The notes under the pieces were generated by a model that was not told the DNA's origin, did not search any database, and worked only from the letters and a program-made list of their open reading frames with translations. This document shows, piece after piece, positions 14,927 to 22,425 of a stretch of DNA of 32,839 nt (within the stretch, counting starts at the first letter, position 1; each line of letters opens with the position of its first letter). The stretch is from Candidatus Uhrbacteria bacterium (GTDB lineage: Bacteria > Patescibacteriota > Patescibacteriia > JACQRZ01), in the NCBI GenBank assembly GCA_016209345.1, contig JACQWH010000026.1, forward strand, positions 1 to 32,839, in the 5' to 3' direction. The translations under genes were made by a program, and so were the position numbers.

Positions 14927-16429
14927 ATGATATACAGATATGTCATTTCGGCGCTGATTTTTTCTTTCTTGTTTCTTACCGGCGCGGTATCTGCCCAAGA
15001 GCAGAATCAGCAGCAAGATCAGGCGATTGGAGGCCAGCAGCAGAACATGCAGCAGGGCCAGCAACAGAATATACAGGGTCAACAGAAAGATATGCGGAGG
15101 GTGGACGGTGATATGCGAAAAGATATAAAAAATCCCCGCGAAGATGTTCAAGGGGGCAAAGATATGAGGCGCGATGGCGACAAGATGATGGACAATCAGG
15201 GAAAGACGAACCAGCTTCAGAATAAGCAGCAGCGCCAAGGTGCTCAGATGAAGGGGCAAGAAAATCAGAATCGCGGGAAGGAAGGCGAAATGATGATAGA
15301 TGAACAAGATCAAAATGGATGCGCCGAGGGAACAACCTGTGATGGTCCCAGCGAGGAAGAGATGGCAGAGCAAGAGAAACGTATGGAAGAACAAGAAAAG
15401 AAGCGCGATGAACAGCGGTTCAAACAGATGAAGCAGGGGATGAAGCAGTTTACCGGTGGCGTGAAAAGAATGAAATCAGAGCTATCAAAGCTTGAAAAAA
15501 AGCTTGCAAAATGCGGTGCCGGAATCCCCGAAGAGTTAAAGACGGCAATTGCCGCGAGCGAAGCGGCGGTGCCCAAGATCGAAGCGGCAAAGACCGCCGA
15601 CGAGCTAGAAGAGGTCATGGACAGTATTGGCGAGAATGGCGAGATGATGCGCGAGTGGGGCCCGAAAATGGGAGACCTTCATCGAGGATGCGACATGCTG
15701 AAACGAGCGGATCAGGATCTCAAGAAGATGAAAAAGGAAGTGACCCGACTCGGAAAAAAAGTAGCGGCACAAAAAAAGTTCGATCTCTCGGAGCTTCTGA
15801 ATGACTTGAAGGTTGAGTTTGACAAAATTGCTGCTGCCTTGCAGAAAGCAAAGGATCTCGCGAAGACCGATCCGGAGGGCGCGCTTGAAGCGCTCGACGA
15901 TGAGTTTTTCGACGGGTCATCCGATTTCTATCTTACACGCGAGGCGCTTGACATGGCACTCAATGTGACAAAGGGACTGAAACAATCCGACAGCGAAATC
16001 AAACGCTATACTCGGCTCATTACCCAGCTTGAGAAGCAGAAAAAAGATGTCGGAGAGCTTAAAGATCTTCTCGCCCAGCTCAAAAGCAAGCAAACGGAAA
16101 TCACCGCCCTTGTGAAACAGAAGAAGTTTGACCCCGAAGATCTCGTATCGCTTATAGAGGAGGCATTCGATGTGCGCGATGAGCTTGTCAATGCATTGGA
16201 AGGTCTCGGCGCGATCAAGGATTACATGCCGCAATTCAAGAGCGGACCGGGAGTCAAGTTTGATCTCCCGCCCGGATTCGAACGCCAACAGCAAACGCCA
16301 CAGCGGGAACAATTTCAGAACGATGAAGGCGAGCGACAGGAAAGGGGGCTGCAGAATATGGAATTTGACATGAATGATATTCAGTCCTTCTTCCAGAAGA
16401 CAGAGAATAAAACAGTTGCCTCGCTCTAA
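14927..16429 (+). CDS. Exported Gln-rich coiled-coil protein, unknown function
   Basis: A 500-residue protein with a clear signal peptide (MIYRYVISALIFSFLFLTGAVSA, cleaved near residue 23). Residues 24-70 are strikingly Gln-rich (QNQQQDQ, QQQNMQQGQQQN), followed by a hydrophilic Lys/Asp/Gln region to about 125. From about 143 to 430 it is predicted almost entirely helical with heptads (SELSKLEKKLAKC, DLKKMKKEVTRLGKKVAAQ, ITQLEKQKKDVGELKDLLAQL). The C-terminal 70 residues are Pro/Gln-rich and low complexity. There is no membrane segment after the signal, so it is secreted or held by a partner. It begins 22 bases after the giant surface gene and ends in a strong terminator, so the two probably form one operon and may work together on the cell surface. 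I recognise no family. Confidence 0.75.
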   Translation: MIYRYVISALIFSFLFLTGAVSAQEQNQQQDQAIGGQQQNMQQGQQQNIQGQQKDMRRVDGDMRKDIKNPREDVQGGKDMRRDGDKMMDNQGKTNQLQNKQQRQGAQMKGQENQNRGKEGEMMIDEQDQNGCAEGTTCDGPSEEEMAEQEKRMEEQEKKRDEQRFKQMKQGMKQFTGGVKRMKSELSKLEKKLAKCGAGIPEELKTAIAASEAAVPKIEAAKTADELEEVMDSIGENGEMMREWGPKMGDLHRGCDMLKRADQDLKKMKKEVTRLGKKVAAQKKFDLSELLNDLKVEFDKIAAALQKAKDLAKTDPEGALEALDDEFFDGSSDFYLTREALDMALNVTKGLKQSDSEIKRYTRLITQLEKQKKDVGELKDLLAQLKSKQTEITALVKQKKFDPEDLVSLIEEAFDVRDELVNALEGLGAIKDYMPQFKSGPGVKFDLPPGFERQQQTPQREQFQNDEGERQERGLQNMEFDMNDIQSFFQKTENKTVASL

Positions 16430-16440
16430 GAGCTGATAGA

Positions 16441-16470
16441 AAATCCCCCGATTCCAATCGGGGGATTTTT
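16441..16470 (+). terminator. Strong intrinsic terminator of the surface-protein operon
   Basis: aaatcccccgatt (16441-16453) and aatcgggggattt (16456-16468) form a perfect inverted repeat continuing into T residues. It begins 11 bases after the stop codon of the coiled-coil gene. Confidence 0.9.
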
Positions 16471-16515
16471 GTGTTTTCCCTCCGTTCAAGCACACGAACA
16501 TTATTGATACACTTA

Positions 16516-16670
16516 GGGCTTGGAAACAAATAATCACTCAAATCTCATCTCATCTTCAGATCATCTTTACGTAAAAAAATCCTCAAAATATGACTATAGT
16601 ATTCATATTTTTTAACATAAATCTGATATAAATCTGAGCGAACTTGGAGTGATAATTTATTTCCAAGCCC
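16516..16670. mobile_element. 155-bp miniature inverted-repeat element with TTA target duplication
   Basis: The left end, gggcttggaaacaaat (16516 onward), and right end, atttatttccaagccc (to 16670), are terminal inverted repeats matching at 22 of 24 positions. The element is flanked by TTA at 16513-16515 and 16671-16673, which fits a 3-bp TNA duplication as made by some IS5-group transposases. The interior is AT-rich with no open frame of note, so it is non-autonomous and needs a transposase from elsewhere. It is not the same family as the element at 23674. Confidence 0.7.
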
Positions 16671-16730
16671 TTACATACTCCCCGTTGATTTTCAGTTGGG
16701 CTCATCTTGGAAGGGGATTGGATAGAGTCA

Positions 16731-16766
16731 AGTGCGTAAAATATGCTATAGCATATTTTACGCACT
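16731..16766. repeat. 36-bp perfect palindrome, copy 2
   Basis: Halves 16731-16748 and 16749-16766 are exact reverse complements. This is the same sequence as the palindrome at 269-310 except for one symmetric base-pair change (T/A instead of C/G). It lies between a miniature element and a structured terminator-like sequence. Confidence 0.85.
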
Positions 16767-16797
16767 GAATGAACCTTTTTATCATTTTATTCAAAGA

Positions 16798-16880
16798 CCT
16801 CTACACACCATGGGTCATTCCTTAGCGGAACCTATACCGCGGATCGGCTCATCCCATCCCATTGTGTAGGTGGGTTTTTT
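16798..16880 (+). ncRNA. Structured element ending in a T-tract: terminator or small RNA
   Basis: ctacaca (16801-16807) pairs with tgtgtag (16863-16869), and atggg (16810-16814) pairs with either of two tandem cccat copies (16853-16857 or 16858-16862). The enclosed 38 bases can form ttcc-ttagc-ggaa (16818-16830) and ccg-cggat-cgg (16837-16847), giving a three-way junction, or an alternative gcgg/ccgc pairing. Six T residues follow (16875-16880). It does not match tRNA, SRP RNA or tmRNA consensus as far as I can tell. It may be an elaborate terminator or a small RNA with its own terminator. Confidence 0.35.
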
Positions 16881-16890
16881 GTGATATACT
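16862..16890 (+). promoter_or_regulatory. Promoter for the nuclease gene
   Basis: TTGTGT (16862-16867), a 17-base spacer and TATACT (16885-16890). The -35 box overlaps the 3' arm of the preceding hairpin. The predicted leader is about 65 bases. Confidence 0.5.
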
Positions 16891-16936
16891 TAAATCTATA
16901 AGCAGGTTTGTTCTGTCATGTTTTGTTTTAACCAAA

Positions 16937-16957
16937 ACTCCTAACTCCTAACTCCTA
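16937..16957 (+). repeat. Three perfect ACTCCTA units directly before a start codon
   Basis: A 7-base unit is repeated exactly three times, ending 4 bases before ATG 16962. It occupies the place of a Shine-Dalgarno site but has the sense of the anti-Shine-Dalgarno (CTCCT), so it cannot act as one. Confidence 0.7.
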
Positions 16958-16961
16958 ACCC

Positions 16962-17735
16962 ATGTCAGATTTTTACAAAGGCAGACGGACGCGAAATATC
17001 TACGATCCGGAATCAACGGCTCCGTTTAAAGTATCCCGATCAAAAATTGAGCTGTTTACGAATTGCCCTCGTTGTTTTTATATTGATGTCCGCCTTGGCG
17101 TGGGGCAGCCCCCGGGATTTCCCTTTAATTTGAATTCGGCCGTTGACATATTGCTTAAGAAAGAATTCGATATGCATCGCGCGGCAAGCACGGCGCATCC
17201 TCTTATGGAGCATTACGGCGTTGACGCGGTTCCGTATCAGCACGCGAGGATTGATGAATGGCGCGATACGTTCAAAGGAATCGCGCATCATCATACTGAT
17301 ACGAATTTTTTGGTATACGGCGGCGTTGACGATGTGTGGGTAAATCCTGCAGGTGAACTTATTGTGGTTGACTACAAAGCGACAAGCAAGGATGCGGAGG
17401 TGACCATTGATGCGGAGTGGCAGGGCGGATACAAACGCCAAATGGAAATATACCAATGGCTTTTTCGACGGAATGATTTTGCCGTTTCCCCGACAGGATA
17501 TTTCGTGTACTGTAACGGAAAGCGCGACCGGCAGGCGTTTGACGGCAAGCTGGAGTTTGATGTGAAAATCATTCCCTATAACGGAGATGATTCCTGGGTG
17601 CACGATACGCTGTTAGCCATGAAGCGAGCGCTTGACACGACAGCGGTACCCGAGCCGGGCAGAAGTTGCGACTTTTGCACCTATCGACGGGATGCGAGGG
17701 ATGTGCTGACGGAAAATGCAAAACGCAAAGCGTAA
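16962..17735 (+). CDS. PD-(D/E)XK nuclease of the Cas4/RecB type
   Basis: A 257-residue soluble protein. The nuclease core is visible: SRSKIELFTNCPRCFYID (25-42), the acidic residue in GGVDDVW (120-126), the D-x-K of VVDYKAT (135-141), and the RecB/Cas4 QxxxY motif in KRQMEIYQWL (Q160, Y164). Cys35 and Cys38 near the N-terminus and Cys236 and Cys239 (CDFC) near the C-terminus are placed as in Cas4 and AddB, where four cysteines hold an iron-sulfur cluster; binding here is inferred. Such enzymes cut or resect DNA using divalent metal. No CRISPR array, cas1 or helicase is adjacent, so it is a stand-alone repair-type nuclease, not an adaptation Cas4. It has its own promoter (16862-16890). Translation must be Shine-Dalgarno-independent because ACTCCTA repeats precede the ATG. 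Confidence 0.85.
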   Translation: MSDFYKGRRTRNIYDPESTAPFKVSRSKIELFTNCPRCFYIDVRLGVGQPPGFPFNLNSAVDILLKKEFDMHRAASTAHPLMEHYGVDAVPYQHARIDEWRDTFKGIAHHHTDTNFLVYGGVDDVWVNPAGELIVVDYKATSKDAEVTIDAEWQGGYKRQMEIYQWLFRRNDFAVSPTGYFVYCNGKRDRQAFDGKLEFDVKIIPYNGDDSWVHDTLLAMKRALDTTAVPEPGRSCDFCTYRRDARDVLTENAKRKA

Positions 17736-17744
17736 AAGGGCAAG

Positions 17745-17860
17745 AGTAAATATCAAATAACAAAGCCCAAATGTCAAATCAAGATCAAAATTCAAAGTCA
17801 AAAGGAGCAGTCATTTGGATTTAGGATTTGATTTGATATTAGGATTTTGACATTAGGTTT
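17745..17860. repeat. AT-rich imperfect long inverted repeat
   Basis: aatgtcaaa (17770-17778) is complementary to tttgacatt (17846-17854), with further imperfect caaatca / tgatttg type matches inside. In style it matches the inverted repeats at 25382-25489 and 32703-32814. It separates the nuclease and VKOR genes and may serve as a 3'-end structure. Confidence 0.55.
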
Positions 17861-17873
17861 TATTATATATCCC

Positions 17874-18869
17874 ATGGCCCTCCTAAAACTTCTTCTCATC
17901 TTCACGTCAATCGCCGGTTTTTTTCTGACGCTGTATATAGCGCGCAAGAAGCATGCGCACGAAAAGATGCTCTGCCCAATCGGCGGCAGATGCGAGCACG
18001 TCATGCATAGCGAGTACGCACGTTTTTTCGGCATGCCGCTTGAGCATATCGGCTTATCGTATTACGCGCTTATTTTTGTCGCGTATACGACGTTTTTCAT
18101 TGCGCCTGATTTTTCGCACCCTCTGGTATTGCTTGCTCTGATCGGGATCACGATCAGTGCTTTTTTGTTTTCCGCATACCTTACGTTTATCCAGGCATTT
18201 ACCCTCAAGGAGTGGTGCGCGCTGTGCCTTGTCTCGGCGGGTTTCTGTACGGTGCTATTTGCAACCGCCGTCATCACTTCGGACGGATCGCTTCTGCCAC
18301 TGCTTGCGGCATACGAACCGCTTATTGATACCGCGCATTTGTTCGTGCTTGCCGTCGGACTTGGGACAGCGACTGTTGGCGATATTTTCTTCTTCAAATT
18401 TTTAAAGGATTTCCATATTTCCGAATGGGAACACGATGTGCTGACGACTATATCGCAGGTTACGTGGTTCACGCTTGCCGCTATCATTCTTTCCGGCGCC
18501 GGACTTGCGTTGGCGCGGGTGGAGGATATCGGAGCACCATCCGCCATGCAGGTTTCCTGGATAGCGCTTGCGGTCATCATCGCGAACAGCGCCGCCGTTC
18601 ATTTGAGCATCCTGCCGCGACTCATCCATATCAGCATGGGGGAAAAACATCGGCATACCCCCGGCGAATTGCATTCAATACAGCGTTTTATTTTCACCTC
18701 CGGAGCGGTTTCGCTCGTATCATGGTATGTCTTATTTCTCTTGGCAATCGCGCGCGACATCTCGCTCTCATTTCAGGCGCTTCTGGTCACCTATGTTGGT
18801 GTTCTTGTATGCGCGGCGATAGGCGGACGCATGATGGAACATATTCTTTCAAAACAGCAGCACCGGTGA
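17874..18869 (+). CDS. VKOR-type thiol oxidase fused to a C-terminal membrane domain
   Basis: A 331-residue polytopic membrane protein. The first half (about 1-135) is vitamin K epoxide reductase-like: loop cysteines Cys34 and Cys40 (CPIGGRCEHVMHSEYARFFGMP), then G-x-S-YYAL, and the redox CxxC in EWCALC (Cys115, Cys118). Bacterial VKOR homologues take electrons from DsbA-like proteins and pass them to quinone, driving disulfide formation outside the membrane. The second half (about 145-325) has about five more hydrophobic segments with several His residues (HLFVL, HLSILPRLIH, EKHRHTP) and is not the thioredoxin domain often fused to VKOR; I cannot name it. ATG 17874 is chosen over TTG 17847 because VKOR homology begins there and the TTG lies in the upstream inverted repeat. 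The gene ends 23 bases before ileS. A likely client is the Cys-paired giant surface protein. Confidence 0.82.
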   Translation: MALLKLLLIFTSIAGFFLTLYIARKKHAHEKMLCPIGGRCEHVMHSEYARFFGMPLEHIGLSYYALIFVAYTTFFIAPDFSHPLVLLALIGITISAFLFSAYLTFIQAFTLKEWCALCLVSAGFCTVLFATAVITSDGSLLPLLAAYEPLIDTAHLFVLAVGLGTATVGDIFFFKFLKDFHISEWEHDVLTTISQVTWFTLAAIILSGAGLALARVEDIGAPSAMQVSWIALAVIIANSAAVHLSILPRLIHISMGEKHRHTPGELHSIQRFIFTSGAVSLVSWYVLFLLAIARDISLSFQALLVTYVGVLVCAAIGGRMMEHILSKQQHR

Positions 18870-18892
18870 TACTAATTCAGCATCCTCGTTTT

Positions 18893-21853
18893 ATGTCCGA
18901 CATATCGAAACGCGAAGAGAAACTCATAGCATTCTGGGAGAAGAACAGAATTTTTGAAAAATCCGTCGACCAGCGGCCCGAGGAAAAGCCGTATGTGTTT
19001 TATGATGGTCCGCCGTTTGCGACCGGTTTGCCGCACTATGGCCATATATTGAGCTCGGTTATAAAAGATGTTGTTCCGCGGTATTGGACCATGAAGGGGT
19101 ATCGCGTGCGCCGGCGCTGGGGCTGGGATTGCCACGGCCTTCCCATTGAGAATCTCATCGAAAAACAGCTTAAGATTTCCGGAAAAAAAGAAATCAATAC
19201 GTATGGCATCGAGCAGTTTAACAATGCATGCCGCTCGGCTGTTTTGACCTACACGCAGGAATGGAAAAAAATGGTACGGCGCATCGGCCGCTGGGTGGAG
19301 TTTGACACCGCATACAGGACGATGGATACCTCCTACATGGAAAGCGTGTGGTGGGCGCTGAAAACGATTTGGGATAAAGGATTGATTTACGAAGGGAGAA
19401 AAGTGCTTTTGTATTGTCCTCGCTGTGAGACACCGATATCAAAAGCGGAAGTTGCGATGGACAATAGTTATCAGGACGTCACCGAGGAGGCGGTGACGGT
19501 AAAGTTCAAACTGGCAAACGCACATAAAAAACTCGGTATTGTCGGAGATGTCTATTTATTGGCGTGGACGACAACACCGTGGACATTGCCGGGGAATGTC
19601 GCGCTTGCAGTAGGGAGCGATATTGATTACTCGCTACTTGAAACGGAAGGGGGTCAGATTCTTGCTGCAAAAGAACGCATCGCGACGGTTCTTGATAAAA
19701 AAGCATACACGATGGTTAAAGAATATAAGGGTTCAGAGATCGTCGGATGTGAATATGAGCCATTGTTTGACATGCCGGCTGTTCGTGAAACAGGCAAGAA
19801 GGCATACTATGTTGCCGCAGCTGATTTTGTCACAACTGATGAAGGCACCGGCGTCGTTCACACGGCGGTCGTGTATGGCGAGGACGACTACAATCTGGGG
19901 CTTGCGTTGGATTTGCCTGTCGTGCCGATGCTCAATGAACGCGGAGAATACACCGACGTTGTTCCCGAATTTTTGCGAGGGCGCGCTATCAAACAAGCGG
20001 AGAAAGATATTAAAAAGAATCTGACTGAGCGAGGATTGATGTTTGCGTGCAATCAGCACACGCATTCCTATCCGCGCTGCTGGCGGTGCGAGACCTTCCT
20101 TATTTACAACGCGATATCGGCATGGTTTATCAATATTCAGAAAATTAAATCGCGCCTGATTGAACTGAACGAAAAAATATCGTGGTATCCGAATCATTTG
20201 AAACACGGTCGTTTTTTGCATATTTTAGAAACGGCTCCCGACTGGAATATCTCGCGCAATCGATATTGGGCAACACCGCTGCCGTTTTGGCGGTGTACAA
20301 ATAGCGATACCGACTGCAAGGAAACAGTGTGCATCGGGAGCGTTCGCGAGCTGAGAAACAAAGCGCTTAATTTTGACGAGGTCTATGGAAGCGATGCGCT
20401 TGATGCGATTGATCTGCATAAACACACGGCGGACAGAGTGCTCGTGAAGTGCGATGCCTGCGGCGGGACAATGGAGCGCATTCCCGAAGTCATTGATTGC
20501 TGGGTGGAGTCCGCATCCATGCCGTTTGCCGAGTTTCACTATCCGTTTGAAAACGAGAACGTATTCAAGAGCCGTTTTCCGGGGCAGTATATTGCCGAAT
20601 ACATCGCGCAGACCCGAGCGTGGTTTTATTATATGCATGTGATGGCTGTGGTGCTTTTTGATAATATCAGCTTTGAACATTGCGTGACGACCGGCACGAT
20701 TCTCAACGAAAAAGGCGAAAAGCTTTCAAAATCAAAAATGAACTATACCGACCCCTGGGTGGTTATCGAACAGTATGGCGTTGATGCGCTGCGCTATTAT
20801 CTCCTGACAAGCGTGGTCATGGATGCCGAGAATTTGTTTTTTAACGACCGTGAAGTGCGCGACGCGTATAACAAGGTGGTCAATATACTTCGCAATGTGT
20901 TTGAGTTTTATACCACTTATGCACCGGATGCGGGCGAGCAGGATGACGTTTCCAAAAACCCGCTTGACGCATGGATTCTCTCCCGGCTTCACTCCCTTGT
21001 CCGCGACGTCACCCTGCATATGGATACCTATGCTACGGTAAAAGCGGGCCGGCTGATGAAGGCATTCATCGATGAACTTTCGACATGGTATCTCCGCCGG
21101 TCGCGCGATCGGTTCAAGAGCGATGATATGCGCGACAGACAACAGGCATGCGCGACAATGCGGGAGGTGCTCGTCACGCTCTGTAAAATCATTGCGCCGT
21201 TCACACCCTTCATCGCCGAGGAACTATATCAAGGAATCACGCGCAAGGAATCAAAAAACCCGAAATGTGAATCGGTGCATTTGGAATCATGGCCGACCGT
21301 TCATGAAGCGCTCATTAACACATCATTGGAAGAAGATATGGCTCTGGTGCGGCAGATCGTTGAAATGGCGCACTCGTTACGCGCAGAGTCGGGTATCAGG
21401 GTTCGCCAACCGCTTATGACCCTCCAGCATACAGGGAAGATTTCCGATGAATTGAATGAGCTTATAGCGGAGGAGGTGAACGTTAAAATGGTTCAAAATG
21501 TTTCGATGACAAACGGAGAAGCATATTGTATAGAGAAGCAGTATGGCGATTTGCGCGTTGCGCTGAACACAACCCTGACACCCGAACTCAAGGAGGAGGG
21601 GATTGTTCGCGAGCTTGTTCGGCATATCAACGCTCTGCGCAAGGAGCAAGGATTGACGCCGAAGGATATCATAGCCCTGCAGTGGGATACGGATAGTACC
21701 GACCTCATTCATATAATTGAAATTCATAACGAAGAGATTGCCGCAAGCGTTATTGCCGGTACACTCCTGCGGGGAGCAACAGGGGGCATGCAGGCCGTGC
21801 CCCTTGGAGGACGGGAGATACGTTTTAAGCTTGACGTTATTTCAGTACCTTGA
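18893..21853 (+). CDS. ileS: Isoleucyl-tRNA synthetase
   Basis: A 986-residue class I aminoacyl-tRNA synthetase that charges tRNA-Ile in the cytoplasm. Visible elements: the HIGH-type motif PHYGHIL (residues about 47-53), GWDCHGLPIE, which is characteristic of IleRS, a CPRC site near residue 178, the CP1 editing domain with AWTTTPWTLPGN and GTGVVHTAVVYGEDDYNLG, the aminoacyl site region DWNISRNRYWATPLPFW, the KMSKS-type loop as KLSKSK (about residue 610), and a C-terminal anticodon-binding region. The opening MSDISKREEKLIAFWEKNRIFEKS marks the start at 18893; an open frame continues upstream to 18425 but overlaps the VKOR gene and has no homology. In the editing motif the usual HIAP appears as HTAV. 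The length suits the longer, eukaryote-like IleRS group. Confidence 0.95.
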   Translation: MSDISKREEKLIAFWEKNRIFEKSVDQRPEEKPYVFYDGPPFATGLPHYGHILSSVIKDVVPRYWTMKGYRVRRRWGWDCHGLPIENLIEKQLKISGKKEINTYGIEQFNNACRSAVLTYTQEWKKMVRRIGRWVEFDTAYRTMDTSYMESVWWALKTIWDKGLIYEGRKVLLYCPRCETPISKAEVAMDNSYQDVTEEAVTVKFKLANAHKKLGIVGDVYLLAWTTTPWTLPGNVALAVGSDIDYSLLETEGGQILAAKERIATVLDKKAYTMVKEYKGSEIVGCEYEPLFDMPAVRETGKKAYYVAAADFVTTDEGTGVVHTAVVYGEDDYNLGLALDLPVVPMLNERGEYTDVVPEFLRGRAIKQAEKDIKKNLTERGLMFACNQHTHSYPRCWRCETFLIYNAISAWFINIQKIKSRLIELNEKISWYPNHLKHGRFLHILETAPDWNISRNRYWATPLPFWRCTNSDTDCKETVCIGSVRELRNKALNFDEVYGSDALDAIDLHKHTADRVLVKCDACGGTMERIPEVIDCWVESASMPFAEFHYPFENENVFKSRFPGQYIAEYIAQTRAWFYYMHVMAVVLFDNISFEHCVTTGTILNEKGEKLSKSKMNYTDPWVVIEQYGVDALRYYLLTSVVMDAENLFFNDREVRDAYNKVVNILRNVFEFYTTYAPDAGEQDDVSKNPLDAWILSRLHSLVRDVTLHMDTYATVKAGRLMKAFIDELSTWYLRRSRDRFKSDDMRDRQQACATMREVLVTLCKIIAPFTPFIAEELYQGITRKESKNPKCESVHLESWPTVHEALINTSLEEDMALVRQIVEMAHSLRAESGIRVRQPLMTLQHTGKISDELNELIAEEVNVKMVQNVSMTNGEAYCIEKQYGDLRVALNTTLTPELKEEGIVRELVRHINALRKEQGLTPKDIIALQWDTDSTDLIHIIEIHNEEIAASVIAGTLLRGATGGMQAVPLGGREIRFKLDVISVP

Positions 21854-21878
21854 CTTTATAATCGTATTCGTGTATACT
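21850..21878 (+). promoter_or_regulatory. Near-consensus promoter for the RRM protein gene
   Basis: TTGACT (21850-21855), a 17-base spacer and TATACT (21873-21878). The -35 box overlaps the ileS stop codon. Transcription would start near 21885, giving a leader of about 127 bases before ATG 22012, long enough for 5' UTR control. Confidence 0.75.
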
Positions 21879-22011
21879 TATATCAGAGTTAAGTAAGTGT
21901 CTCGTGTAATGACTTGCTGTGCTATGCGCCTCAAAAAGCGTGAGCGAGGAGGTCAAGAGGAGAGAAAGAAGGTCGCCTTACGCTCATTAATAGAAAGGAA
22001 TAGTTTCGAGT

Positions 22012-22347
22012 ATGGCATATAAAGTTTTCGTCGGAAGCTTGTCCTGGGACACCACGGACGACTCACTCCGACAGGCGTTTTCTCAAGCGGGAAACGTGCT
22101 CACGGCAAACGTCATTACCGATCGTTTTTCCGGACGATCGCGCGGCTTTGGTTTCGTTGAGTATGAGACTGAAGAGGAAGCAAACAAAGCGATCGAACTG
22201 TGGAACGGCAAAGAGCTTGATGGACGTCCAATCGTCGTCAACATGGCCCGACCGCAGGGAGATCGCGACGATCGTCCCCGACGTTCTTCGGGTGGATATG
22301 GCGGCGGCAATCGCGGCGGCCAGTCATCCGGCGGCAGTCGTTGGTAA
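22012..22347 (+). CDS. RRM-domain RNA-binding protein with glycine-rich tail
   Basis: A 111-residue protein. One RNA recognition motif covers residues 3-80, with RNP2 as KVFVGS (4-9) and RNP1 as RGFGFVEY (44-51), both with the expected aromatic residues. The tail (about 81-111) is basic, then Gly/Ser/Arg-rich (GGYGGGNRGGQSSGG), as in the small cyanobacterial and plant glycine-rich RNA-binding proteins linked to cold and RNA chaperoning. It is likely a cytoplasmic single-stranded RNA binder. It stands alone between its own strong promoter and a terminator, with an AGAAAGG ribosome site about 8 bases before the ATG. A long leader suggests post-transcriptional regulation (inference). Confidence 0.93.
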   Translation: MAYKVFVGSLSWDTTDDSLRQAFSQAGNVLTANVITDRFSGRSRGFGFVEYETEEEANKAIELWNGKELDGRPIVVNMARPQGDRDDRPRRSSGGYGGGNRGGQSSGGSRW

Positions 22348-22363
22348 TCGATTTCTTGCCAAA

Positions 22364-22400
22364 ATAAAAAAGCAGCTCCCGAAAGGGAGTTGTTTTTTTA
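22364..22400. terminator. Bidirectional intrinsic terminator between the RRM gene and tgt
   Basis: cagctccc (22373-22380), a gaaa tetraloop and gggagttg (22385-22392) form a stem with one G-T wobble. T7 follows on the plus strand, and an A-rich run precedes it, giving a T-tract for the minus strand as well. It serves both convergent genes. Confidence 0.88.
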
Positions 22401-22425
22401 TTGATATCTCTCACGCATGGGGCTC

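Noticed and set aside
16798..16880. Possible tRNA, SRP RNA or tmRNA
   Set aside because: The cloverleaf spacing, the T-loop motif, the SRP domain IV motif and an encoded tag are all absent on both strands. It is kept only as an unassigned structured element.
16937..16957. CRISPR or other spaced-repeat array
   Set aside because: The units are 7 bases, directly tandem and without spacers. No spaced repeats of 20-40 bases were seen anywhere in the window.
18425..18892. 156-residue upstream extension of the ileS reading frame
   Set aside because: It overlaps the VKOR gene in another frame and has no synthetase homology. The family N-terminus begins at 18893.
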